DNA of 22,418 nucleotides, taken from assembly GCA_039700805.1 (NCBI GenBank), contig JBCAZE010000032.1, forward strand, positions 1 through 22,418, written 5' to 3'. This document shows positions 15,393 to 22,418 of the stretch, in pieces (positions within the stretch are counted from its first letter, which is position 1; every line of letters begins with the position of its first letter). Source of the stretch: CALBPI01 sp039700805. Its GTDB lineage: Bacteria; Pseudomonadota; Gammaproteobacteria; Steroidobacterales; Woeseiaceae. The translations under genes and the position numbers were made by a program. Under the pieces are notes generated by a model. That model searched no databases. It had not been told where the DNA came from and saw only the letters and a list, made by a program, of their open reading frames with translations.

Positions 15393-15509
15393 TTATAAAA
15401 GGTATCCTGTGTAACGATTGCCACAGATGGCTGGCAATGCGCGCGTGAACGGTGTCAAAGCGGCAGCGTCAGGCGCAACCGCGTTGGTAAACAGACTTGT
15501 TGTCGACAT
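15393..15509 (-). CDS. 38-residue small ORF in the TonB operon leader
   Basis: I found this small frame by reading the gap; I do not recognise the product. ATG at 15509, stop TAA at 15395-15393, 38 residues. It is preceded by GGGGGAGGAC about 11 nt upstream, one of the strongest ribosome-binding sites in the window. The peptide begins MSTTSLFTNAVAPDAAALTP, is rich in Ala and Thr, has one Arg (23) before ALPAICGN, and ends with Cys29, Asn31, Arg32, Tyr33 and Tyr36. There is no clear transmembrane helix and no run of one regulatory amino acid. It could be a real small protein, a modified-peptide precursor or a translated leader of the operon. The strong SD and position support translation; conservation is untested. 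Confidence 0.45.
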   Translation of the reverse strand: MSTTSLFTNAVAPDAAALTPFTRALPAICGNRYTGYLL

Positions 15510-15661
15510 GTTCGCTTTGTCCTCCCCCGAGTACATCGCGCTAATTACAAGCGTCATCACCGAATCATCGGTACAAAGATGATTACAAGTGACTTTAGTT
15601 TCCCAAAATCCCCGAAATCGCTAGGCCACAACTCCCAAGTAGCCTTGCGAAGACGGAGAAT

Positions 15662-15691
15662 AGCATAGCAATGGCGATTTGCGAGTTTCAA
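15662..15691 (-). promoter_or_regulatory. Candidate sigma-70 promoter of the TonB operon and small ORF
   Basis: Minus strand: TTGAAA (15691-15686, 5 of 6), 18-nt spacer ending in TGC, TATGCT (15667-15662, 4 of 6, extended -10). The start would be near 15655, about 340 nt before DUF3450, so the leader would include the small ORF. Between this promoter and the small ORF I see only a repeated CTTGTAAT(C/T)A and an ATCATC/GATGAT inverted repeat. Confidence 0.45.
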
Positions 15692-15736
15692 TTTGACACG
15701 GAACGTCGCAAACATTTTCGCTAGCAAAAACCGCGC

Positions 15737-16954
15737 CTAAGTGCGTGCTGCTTGCTGCGATGCTAACTCGAGCTTCGCAATCGTCACTCGGTGTACTTCA
15801 TCTGGACCATCTGCCAGGCGCAAAGTTCGAATACCGGCATAGGCATAGGCCAATGGGAAGTCCTGAGAAACCCCTGCCCCGCCATGTGTTTGTATCGCTC
15901 GATCGATGACCCGCAACGCCATGGTAGGTGCAACCACTTTAATCATTGCGATATGGGAGCGTGCGACCTTATTGCCGACTTTGTCCATCATATCGGCCGC
16001 TTTCAGCGTCAGCAGTCGTGCTTGCTCAATATCCATTCGCGATTCAGCAATTTGCTCACGTACGACGCCTTGCGCTGACAAAGGACGACCGAAAGCTACA
16101 CGTTCATCCACACGCTTGCACATAGCCTCAAGTGCGCGCTCTGCAAGTCCAATCGTCCGCATACAGTGATGAATACGCCCTGGCCCAAGTCGCCCCTGCG
16201 CGATTTCGAAACCACGCCCTTCGCCCAGCAACAAGTTCGATGCTGGCACCCGAACATCGGTAAAGCTGACTTCTGCATGACCGTGCGGCGCATCGTCATA
16301 GCCAAATACGTGCATGGGTCGAATAATCTCGATGCCTTTGGCCTTAGCGGGGACCAAGATCATCGACTGCTGACTATGTCGATCCGCTTCCGGGTCGGTC
16401 TTGCCCATCAATATAAGGATTTCGCAACGTGGGTCCATCGCACCACTCGTCCACCATTTGCGACCGTTGATGACGTACTCGTCACCATCACGGACGATGC
16501 TGCATTCGATATTTGTTGCGTCTGATGAGGCAACAGCGGGCTCCGTCATCGCAAACGCGCTACGAATCTCACCGGCAAGCAATGGCTCCAGCCATTCTTG
16601 CTTATGCGCCTCCGATCCATAACGCTCCAAGACTTCCATGTTGCCAGTATCGGGAGCAGCGCAATTAAATACCTCAGGTGCAATGGGCGAGCGGCCCATG
16701 ATTTCACAGAGCGGCGCGTACTCAAGGTTCGTCAAGCCAGCCCCTCGCTCACTCTCGGGCAAAAACAGATTCCAAAGCCCAGCTTCGCGCGCTTTTGCCT
16801 TCAATTCCTCCATGATTGGCGGGACCACCCAACGATTATCCGACGCGGCTAGATAGTCGTGATAGACCTTCTCATTCGGATAAACGTGCGCATCCATAAA
16901 TGCGAGCAACCGTTCGCGCAACGCTTCCACTTTCGGTGAGTAATCAAAGTTCAT
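15737..16954 (-). CDS. Acyl-CoA dehydrogenase, ACAD10/11-like
   Basis: A 405-residue FAD-dependent acyl-CoA dehydrogenase of the subgroup related to ACAD10/ACAD11 and bacterial long-chain or branched-chain enzymes. N-domain MNFDYSPKVEALRERLLAFM with the VYPNEKVY pattern; FAD/substrate blocks FAMTEPAVASSDATNIE and GRKWWTSGAMDPRCEILILMG; C-domain RVAFGRPLSAQGVVREQIAE, QTHGGAGVSQDFPLA and RLADGPDEVHRVTIAKLE in place of the EGTSEIQ motif of the short-chain enzyme. I chose ATG at 16954, where MNFDYSPK starts and AGGGGG lies upstream; 24 extra upstream residues are unlike the family. It is divergent from a quinone-reductase-like gene. Electrons should go to the EtfAB encoded in this window. The natural substrate cannot be told. 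Confidence 0.92.
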   Translation of the reverse strand: MNFDYSPKVEALRERLLAFMDAHVYPNEKVYHDYLAASDNRWVVPPIMEELKAKAREAGLWNLFLPESERGAGLTNLEYAPLCEIMGRSPIAPEVFNCAAPDTGNMEVLERYGSEAHKQEWLEPLLAGEIRSAFAMTEPAVASSDATNIECSIVRDGDEYVINGRKWWTSGAMDPRCEILILMGKTDPEADRHSQQSMILVPAKAKGIEIIRPMHVFGYDDAPHGHAEVSFTDVRVPASNLLLGEGRGFEIAQGRLGPGRIHHCMRTIGLAERALEAMCKRVDERVAFGRPLSAQGVVREQIAESRMDIEQARLLTLKAADMMDKVGNKVARSHIAMIKVVAPTMALRVIDRAIQTHGGAGVSQDFPLAYAYAGIRTLRLADGPDEVHRVTIAKLELASQQAART

Positions 16955-17057
16955 GATCGAGCCCCCTGTCATGTATCCGTGATGGCAGTCAGCAAGCCGC
17001 GCCCTGCCCCGATTCGCTGCGAGCATACGCGGGATCGCCGATCAAACACAACCGCAC

Positions 17058-17086
17058 TTGCCGATAGGTTTAGCCGAGCCTAGACT
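17058..17086 (+). promoter_or_regulatory. Candidate promoter of the quinone-reductase-like gene
   Basis: TTGCCG (17058-17063), 17-nt spacer, TAGACT (17081-17086), 4 of 6 at each box, predicted start near 17093, 37 nt before the ATG. It lies in the 175-bp divergent region shared with the acyl-CoA dehydrogenase. Confidence 0.4.
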
Positions 17087-17129
17087 CAGCGGCGTTCACC
17101 GAAAATCACAAACACTGGATTGGATAGAT

Positions 17130-18104
17130 ATGAAAGCTGCATTAGTCAAAGCGTACGGCGGACCGGATTCGCTGGTCATTGAAGACGTGCCGAGCCCCGA
17201 AGTCGGCGCCGGAGAGATCAAATTGCGCGTCAGGGCGTGCGGCGTCAACTTCCCTGACGTGTTGATGATCGCGGGAAAATATCAGTTCAAGCCACCCATG
17301 CCTTTCTCACCTGGCGCCGAAATGGCCGGCGAGATTATTGAGCTCGGTGAAGGGGTCGACGGACCGCCCGTCGGCACGCGTGTTTTATGTATGAACGGCT
17401 GGGGCGGCATGGCCGAGGAGATTTCGGTTCCCGCAAAGAGCGTCGTCCCAATTCCTGACGGCATGGATTTTGTGACAGCAGCCGCGGTCATGATGACCTA
17501 CGGCACCTCCTATCATGCGTTGAAGCAGCGCGCGAATATCCAGCCCGGCGAGTCCCTGCTGGTCCTGGGAGCTGCCGGTGGCGTTGGATTAGCCGCCGTT
17601 GAGCTTGGCGCGCTCATGGGCGCAGAAGTCACCGCCGCCGCAAGCACGGCCGACAAGCTCGCGCTTGCGGAACAATACGGCGCCAAACATCTGATCAATT
17701 ACACGGACGTCTCTTTAAAAGAAACCGTCAAAGCGGCTACCAACGGTAACGGCGTCGATGTGATCTACGATCCTGTTGGCGGTGACCTATTCGATGACTG
17801 CTTGCGTTCACTGGCCTGGAAAGGACGCCTTCTGGTCATCGGGTTCGCGGCCGGAGAAATACCGAAAGCCCCGGCGAATTTGCCGTTGTTGAAAGGCAGT
17901 TCGATCGTAGGGGTGTTCTGGGGTGCATTCACACAGCGAGAGCCACAAGAAAACATGAAGAACATGGGCGAGCTGGTGCAGTGGTTTACAACCGGCAAAC
18001 TGAAGCCACATATCGGTGATGTTCTTCCACTTGACCAGGCCGCAGAAGCGGTGACTATCCTCGCAACGCGCCGCGCCATGGGTAAAGTCGTCATTGAGAT
18101 CTGA
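17130..18104 (+). CDS. NADPH:quinone oxidoreductase-like MDR protein (zinc-independent)
   Basis: A 324-residue medium-chain dehydrogenase/reductase. N-terminal GroES-like domain: MKAALVKAYGGPDSLVIEDV, CGVNFPDVLMIAGKYQ, FSPGAEMAGEIIELGEGVD. Rossmann domain with the NADPH-binding LLVLGAAGGVGLAAVELGAL. Catalytic and structural zinc cysteines of alcohol dehydrogenases are absent, as in QOR and acrylyl-CoA or enoyl reductases. ATG at 17130 begins the family N-terminus; an in-frame upstream TTG at 17058 lies inside the candidate promoter and is rejected. Divergence from the acyl-CoA dehydrogenase at 16954 suggests shared regulation and perhaps reduction of an enoyl-CoA or ketone, but this is inference. 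No clear terminator separates it from the leu promoter 75 nt downstream. Confidence 0.9.
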   Translation: MKAALVKAYGGPDSLVIEDVPSPEVGAGEIKLRVRACGVNFPDVLMIAGKYQFKPPMPFSPGAEMAGEIIELGEGVDGPPVGTRVLCMNGWGGMAEEISVPAKSVVPIPDGMDFVTAAAVMMTYGTSYHALKQRANIQPGESLLVLGAAGGVGLAAVELGALMGAEVTAAASTADKLALAEQYGAKHLINYTDVSLKETVKAATNGNGVDVIYDPVGGDLFDDCLRSLAWKGRLLVIGFAAGEIPKAPANLPLLKGSSIVGVFWGAFTQREPQENMKNMGELVQWFTTGKLKPHIGDVLPLDQAAEAVTILATRRAMGKVVIEI

Positions 18105-18178
18105 CGATAAACAATGGACGCCCTTGCCCGATGATGGCACAAAGGTAACAGACGCAACTTTTTTTATGGCACGGACGG

Positions 18179-18207
18179 TTGACTTAAGACGATCACACAA
18201 CCATGAT
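18179..18207 (+). promoter_or_regulatory. Promoter of the leu operon
   Basis: TTGACT (18179-18184, 5 of 6), 17-nt spacer, CATGAT (18202-18207, 4 of 6). The start would be near 18214, 14 nt before the leader peptide ATG. Confidence 0.65.
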
Positions 18208-18227
18208 CAGGCAAACAACGGCAGACT

Positions 18228-18302
18228 ATGACGCAAATGCATTCACTTGCTCTTAACAACCTACTCCTTGGACTCCTTCTAGAGAAAGCGAGTTGCGGGT
18301 AG
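18228..18302 (+). CDS. leuL: Leucine operon leader peptide
   Basis: A 24-codon frame ending in TAG at 18300-18302. It contains eight leucine codons (at 18246, 18252, 18261, 18264, 18267, 18273, 18276 and 18279), including the run LLLGLLL, with CTA and CTC among them. It is followed by an antiterminator arm and a terminator and then leuA, the architecture of leucine attenuation known from E. coli and Salmonella leuL. Ribosomes would stall in this run when charged tRNA-Leu is scarce. The Shine-Dalgarno is weak; an in-frame ATG at 18237 is a possible alternative start and keeps all leucine codons. The peptide itself needs no function. Confidence 0.88.
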   Translation: MTQMHSLALNNLLLGLLLEKASCG

Positions 18303-18342
18303 CTATTGGCCGAATAAAAGAGACGACACCAAGCCCCGCAAC
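18292..18342 (+). promoter_or_regulatory. Antiterminator of the leu attenuator
   Basis: GTTGCGGG (18292-18299) is fully complementary to CCCGCAAC (18335-18342), which contains most of the terminator's 5' arm. Pairing of the two (8 bp) excludes the terminator. The first arm covers the last codons of the leader peptide, so a ribosome reaching the TAG at 18300 would mask it and let termination occur; a ribosome stalled on the leucine run (18246-18281) leaves it free. Confidence 0.8.
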
Positions 18343-18368
18343 CGAATAAGGATGCGGGGTTTTTTTTT
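18334..18368 (+). terminator. Leu attenuator terminator
   Basis: CCCCGCA (18334-18340), 12-nt loop, TGCGGGG (18353-18359), then nine T (18360-18368), 39 nt before the leuA ATG. A further CC/GG pair can form inside the loop. Confidence 0.93.
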
Positions 18369-18407
18369 GCATTGATTGAAAACGCACGGCAAGCGAAGGA
18401 AAAAGCC

Positions 18408-19985
<1,578 letters not shown>

Positions 19986-20012
19986 ACGAAAACCCTAGCG
20001 AGCAAGAATTCA

Positions 20013-21434
20013 ATGCCAAAAACTCTTTTCGAAAAAGTGTGGGATGCGCATGTCGTTGTTGAAGAAAATGACGATACGCCAGCGGTCTTATATATCGATC
20101 TGCACCTTGCCCACGAAGTAACGTCACCACAAGCCTTTACGGTACTCGCCGAACGAGGCCTACCTGTTCGTCGAATCGATCGGACGCTCGCGACGATGGA
20201 TCACTCTACACCGACGACGCCGGTATCGACATTGAAAGATATCGATGTTGTCGGGCCCTCCGCTGCTGCGCAAATCCGAAAGATGATCGACAACTGCAAA
20301 GCGTTTGGGATACCACTGCGAGACTTCGATTCGGACGAACGCGGAATTGTTCACATCATCGGCCCTGAACTCGGCGCGACACAGCCGGGTAAGACCATCG
20401 TCTGTGGCGATAGCCACACATCGACACATGGCGCATTCGGCGCGCTCGCGTTCGGCATTGGTACGACTGAAGTCGGCCATGTTCTGGCGAGCCAATGCTT
20501 GCTACAACGAAAGCCTAAGACGATGGCCGTGAATATCGAAGGCGATTTACCGAATGGCGTTACGCCGAAAGATCTTATTCTTGCGATTATCGGTGAGCTC
20601 GGCGTTGATGGCGGTACGGGCCATGTCATCGAGTATCGCGGTAAAGCCATCGAGAACATGGATATGGCCGGTAGGATGACCATCTGCAACATGTCTATTG
20701 AAGCGGGTGCGCGAGCAGGGATGATCGCGCCGGATGATGTCACTTTTGATTATCTTCGTGGCCGCAAGCTTGCGCCGTCCGGAGACGCTTTCGAGTCAGC
20801 TGTCGCTAAGTGGCGCCAACTAAAGACCGACGACGGTGCGATGTTCGATAAAACCATCACGATCGACGCAAGCACGCTGTCACCAATGGTGACATTCGGG
20901 ACCAACCCCGGCATGGTCACGGCCATCGACAAACCACTGCCGGACAAACCCGCTGACGGTAGTTGGGATCGCGCATTCGAGTACATGCAACTGCAACCGA
21001 ACACACCCATCGCTGGCACTCCGGTCGATGTGGTTTTTGTCGGCAGTTGTACCAACGCACGACTACCCGATCTCAAAGCGACTGCGGATATCCTAAAAGG
21101 ACGACAAGTGGCGCACGGTGTTCGCATGTTAGTCGTCCCCGGATCACAGCAGGTGAAGAAAGAGGCCGAGTCACTCGGGCTAGATAAAGTCTTCATGGAC
21201 GCGGGTGCCGAGTGGCGGGAATCGGGTTGCTCAATGTGCCTTGGTATGAACGGCGACACCGTCGCGAGCGGCAGCCTTTCAGTCAGTACGAGCAATAGGA
21301 ACTTTGAAGGACGCCAAGGAATCGGCGCAAGAACCGTTCTTGCGAGTCCAGCCACAGCGGCCGCTAGTGCAATTGCAGGTTGCGTGGCTGACCCACGCGA
21401 TTTCGCGGGACAGCGAGAGGAGCAACGCCCATGA
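20013..21434 (+). CDS. leuC: 3-isopropylmalate dehydratase large subunit
   Basis: A 473-residue aconitase-family subunit that, with LeuD, isomerises 2-isopropylmalate to 3-isopropylmalate. The [4Fe-4S] ligands are visible: Cys346 in VGSCTNARL, and Cys406 and Cys409 in SGCSMCLGMN. Other family blocks: TLFEKVWDAH, CGDSHTSTHGAFGALAFGIG, and SNRNFEGRQGIGARTVLASP. Length is normal for bacterial LeuC (about 466-476). The start at 20013 matches the family N-terminus; the upstream ribosome-binding site is weak (GCGAGCAAG). The stop overlaps the leuD ATG by 4 nt (ATGA), so the two subunits are coupled. Confidence 0.97.
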   Translation: MPKTLFEKVWDAHVVVEENDDTPAVLYIDLHLAHEVTSPQAFTVLAERGLPVRRIDRTLATMDHSTPTTPVSTLKDIDVVGPSAAAQIRKMIDNCKAFGIPLRDFDSDERGIVHIIGPELGATQPGKTIVCGDSHTSTHGAFGALAFGIGTTEVGHVLASQCLLQRKPKTMAVNIEGDLPNGVTPKDLILAIIGELGVDGGTGHVIEYRGKAIENMDMAGRMTICNMSIEAGARAGMIAPDDVTFDYLRGRKLAPSGDAFESAVAKWRQLKTDDGAMFDKTITIDASTLSPMVTFGTNPGMVTAIDKPLPDKPADGSWDRAFEYMQLQPNTPIAGTPVDVVFVGSCTNARLPDLKATADILKGRQVAHGVRMLVVPGSQQVKKEAESLGLDKVFMDAGAEWRESGCSMCLGMNGDTVASGSLSVSTSNRNFEGRQGIGARTVLASPATAAASAIAGCVADPRDFAGQREEQRP

Positions 21435-22027
21435 GTGGTTTCAGTCAGATTCGCTCACACACTGCAGTGCTGAACAGAAACGATGTCGACACCGATCAAA
21501 TCATCCCAGCGAGATTTCTGACTACCACATCACGACAAGGTCTCGGCAAGTCGGCCTTCGCTGACTGGCGGTATCTTGATGATGGCGAGGAAGATCCATC
21601 GTTCGAGTTGAATCAGCCCCACAACCGCGGGGCGGAGATATTGGTCGCAGGCCGAAACTTTGGCTGCGGCTCATCACGCGAACATGCACCCTGGAGCCTA
21701 ACTGACTTTGGCTTCAAGGCTGTTATCAGCAGTGAAATTGCAGACATCTTTAGAAGCAATAGTCTTAAGAACGGACTTGTGCCAGTGATCGTAGACAAGG
21801 CGATGCATGAGCGCCTGCTTGCTCAACAGCACGACGTGTTGATCGATCTAGAATCCAGAACGATTGCAATCATGGAGAATGACGAACCGATTGCCAACGC
21901 TTCGTTCGAAATCGACAATTTCTCACGATTCTGCATCATGCAAGGCACCGATCAACTTGGCTTTTTGTTATCACAGATGCCTGCCATTGAAGCCTTCGAA
22001 CGTGCGCGCGGAGATTACGAACAATGA
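21431..22027 (+). CDS. leuD: 3-isopropylmalate dehydratase small subunit
   Basis: A 198-residue LeuD, the swivelling domain that completes the LeuCD active site. Family blocks: LNRNDVDTDQIIPARFL near the N-terminus, GRNFGCGSSREHAPWSLTDFGFKAVISS around 75-100 with the substrate-binding GSSREHA loop, and FRSNSLKNGLVPV. GAGAGGAG lies just before the ATG at 21431. It overlaps leuC by 4 nt and leuB by 4 nt, giving tight co-translation of three genes. Confidence 0.97.
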   Translation: MSGFSQIRSHTAVLNRNDVDTDQIIPARFLTTTSRQGLGKSAFADWRYLDDGEEDPSFELNQPHNRGAEILVAGRNFGCGSSREHAPWSLTDFGFKAVISSEIADIFRSNSLKNGLVPVIVDKAMHERLLAQQHDVLIDLESRTIAIMENDEPIANASFEIDNFSRFCIMQGTDQLGFLLSQMPAIEAFERARGDYEQ

Positions 22028-22418
22028 GTCAACATGTTGTCGTGTTGCCAGGCGATGGCATCGGACCCGAAGTCAGTGCGGCGGCTATCGCCGTGATCCA
22101 TGCAGTCAATCAGCAATTCGGTCGTGACATTCGAGTCGATAGTGATCGCATTGGTGGCGACGCAATCGATCACGAAGGTACACCGCTGAGCGAAGAGACG
22201 CTGTCGAAATGTCAGCAAGCGGATGCCGTTTTGCTGGGTGCCGTCGGCGGGCCAAAGTGGCAAGATCCGGATATCCGCAATAGGCCTGAGGCTGGGCTAC
22301 TCGGATTGCGCGCCGGTATGCAATTGTTTGGCAACCTTCGACCGGTCGTCACACAACCTGCGACCTACGATGCCTCCCCATTGAAACCGGAGCGCCTGGT
22401 TGGCGTCGACATATTGGT
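22024..22418 (+). CDS. leuB: 3-isopropylmalate dehydrogenase, N-terminal part (runs off the window)
   Basis: The ATG at 22024 overlaps the leuD stop (ATGA). The 131 complete codons visible are LeuB: VVVLPGDGIGPEVSAAA (NAD-binding start), DRIGGDAIDHEGTPL, LLGAVGGPKWQDPDIRNRPEAGLLGLR (substrate and NAD region) and NLRPV. The enzyme oxidises and decarboxylates 3-isopropylmalate to 2-oxoisocaproate. The gene continues past the right edge; the expected full length is about 355-360 residues. Gene order leuA-C-D-B differs from the E. coli leuABCD order. Confidence 0.95.
   Translation, partial: MSQHVVVLPGDGIGPEVSAAAIAVIHAVNQQFGRDIRVDSDRIGGDAIDHEGTPLSEETLSKCQQADAVLLGAVGGPKWQDPDIRNRPEAGLLGLRAGMQLFGNLRPVVTQPATYDASPLKPERLVGVDIL

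Noticed and set aside
18203..18256. Alternative leader frame starting at ATG 18203
   Set aside because: It overlaps the predicted -10 box, contains no leucine run and ends in the middle of the Leu-rich frame.

Overview
The window reads as chromosomal DNA of an aerobic, heterotrophic gammaproteobacterium, probably marine or environmental. This rests on a TtpC/TonB2-type energy-transduction operon like those of Vibrio and Shewanella, a gammaproteobacterial-style AlaA, a Gram-negative leuACDB operon behind a leucine attenuator, and ETF with several acyl-CoA dehydrogenases. It is draft sequence: a run of exactly 100 N lies at 9994-10093. I see no transposase, integrase, phage gene, tRNA or rRNA.

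Layout. 1-3348 (minus): alaA followed, with a 1-base overlap, by a large RecB/AddB-like DNA repair protein that runs off the left edge. 3349-3966: gene-poor; it holds a perfect intrinsic terminator on the minus strand, a hairpin-rich stretch that looks like a small RNA or alaA leader, and an AT-rich segment with inverted repeats. 3967-5713 (plus): etfB-etfA and a shared terminator. 5726-7911 (minus): membrane protein, peroxiredoxin and HMG-CoA lyase-family gene. 8080-9243 (plus): short-chain acyl-CoA dehydrogenase. 9308-9826 (minus): a [2Fe-2S] ferredoxin gene with a perfect in-frame 198-bp tandem duplication. 9844-10148: a 52-bp repeat interrupted by the gap, then a terminator. 10171-15317 (minus): six-gene operon DUF3450-ttpC-exbB-exbD-tonB-TPR, with a probable Fur box and an unlisted 38-codon small ORF in its long leader. 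15737-16954 (minus) and 17130-18104 (plus): a divergent acyl-CoA dehydrogenase and quinone-reductase-like pair. 18179-22418 (plus): leucine operon with promoter, leader peptide, antiterminator/terminator, leuA, leuC, leuD and the start of leuB.

How they work together. ETF takes electrons from acyl-CoA dehydrogenases, two of which are present, and the HMG-CoA lyase-family enzyme fits the end of leucine/isovalerate breakdown, so the centre of the window is acyl-CoA catabolism. The right end is leucine synthesis, controlled by translation of leucine codons. The TonB block powers outer-membrane uptake and is probably iron-repressed. The observations most worth a second look are the leu attenuator, the ferredoxin duplication beside the assembly gap, the structured RNA and terminator in front of alaA, and the small ORF in the TonB operon leader.
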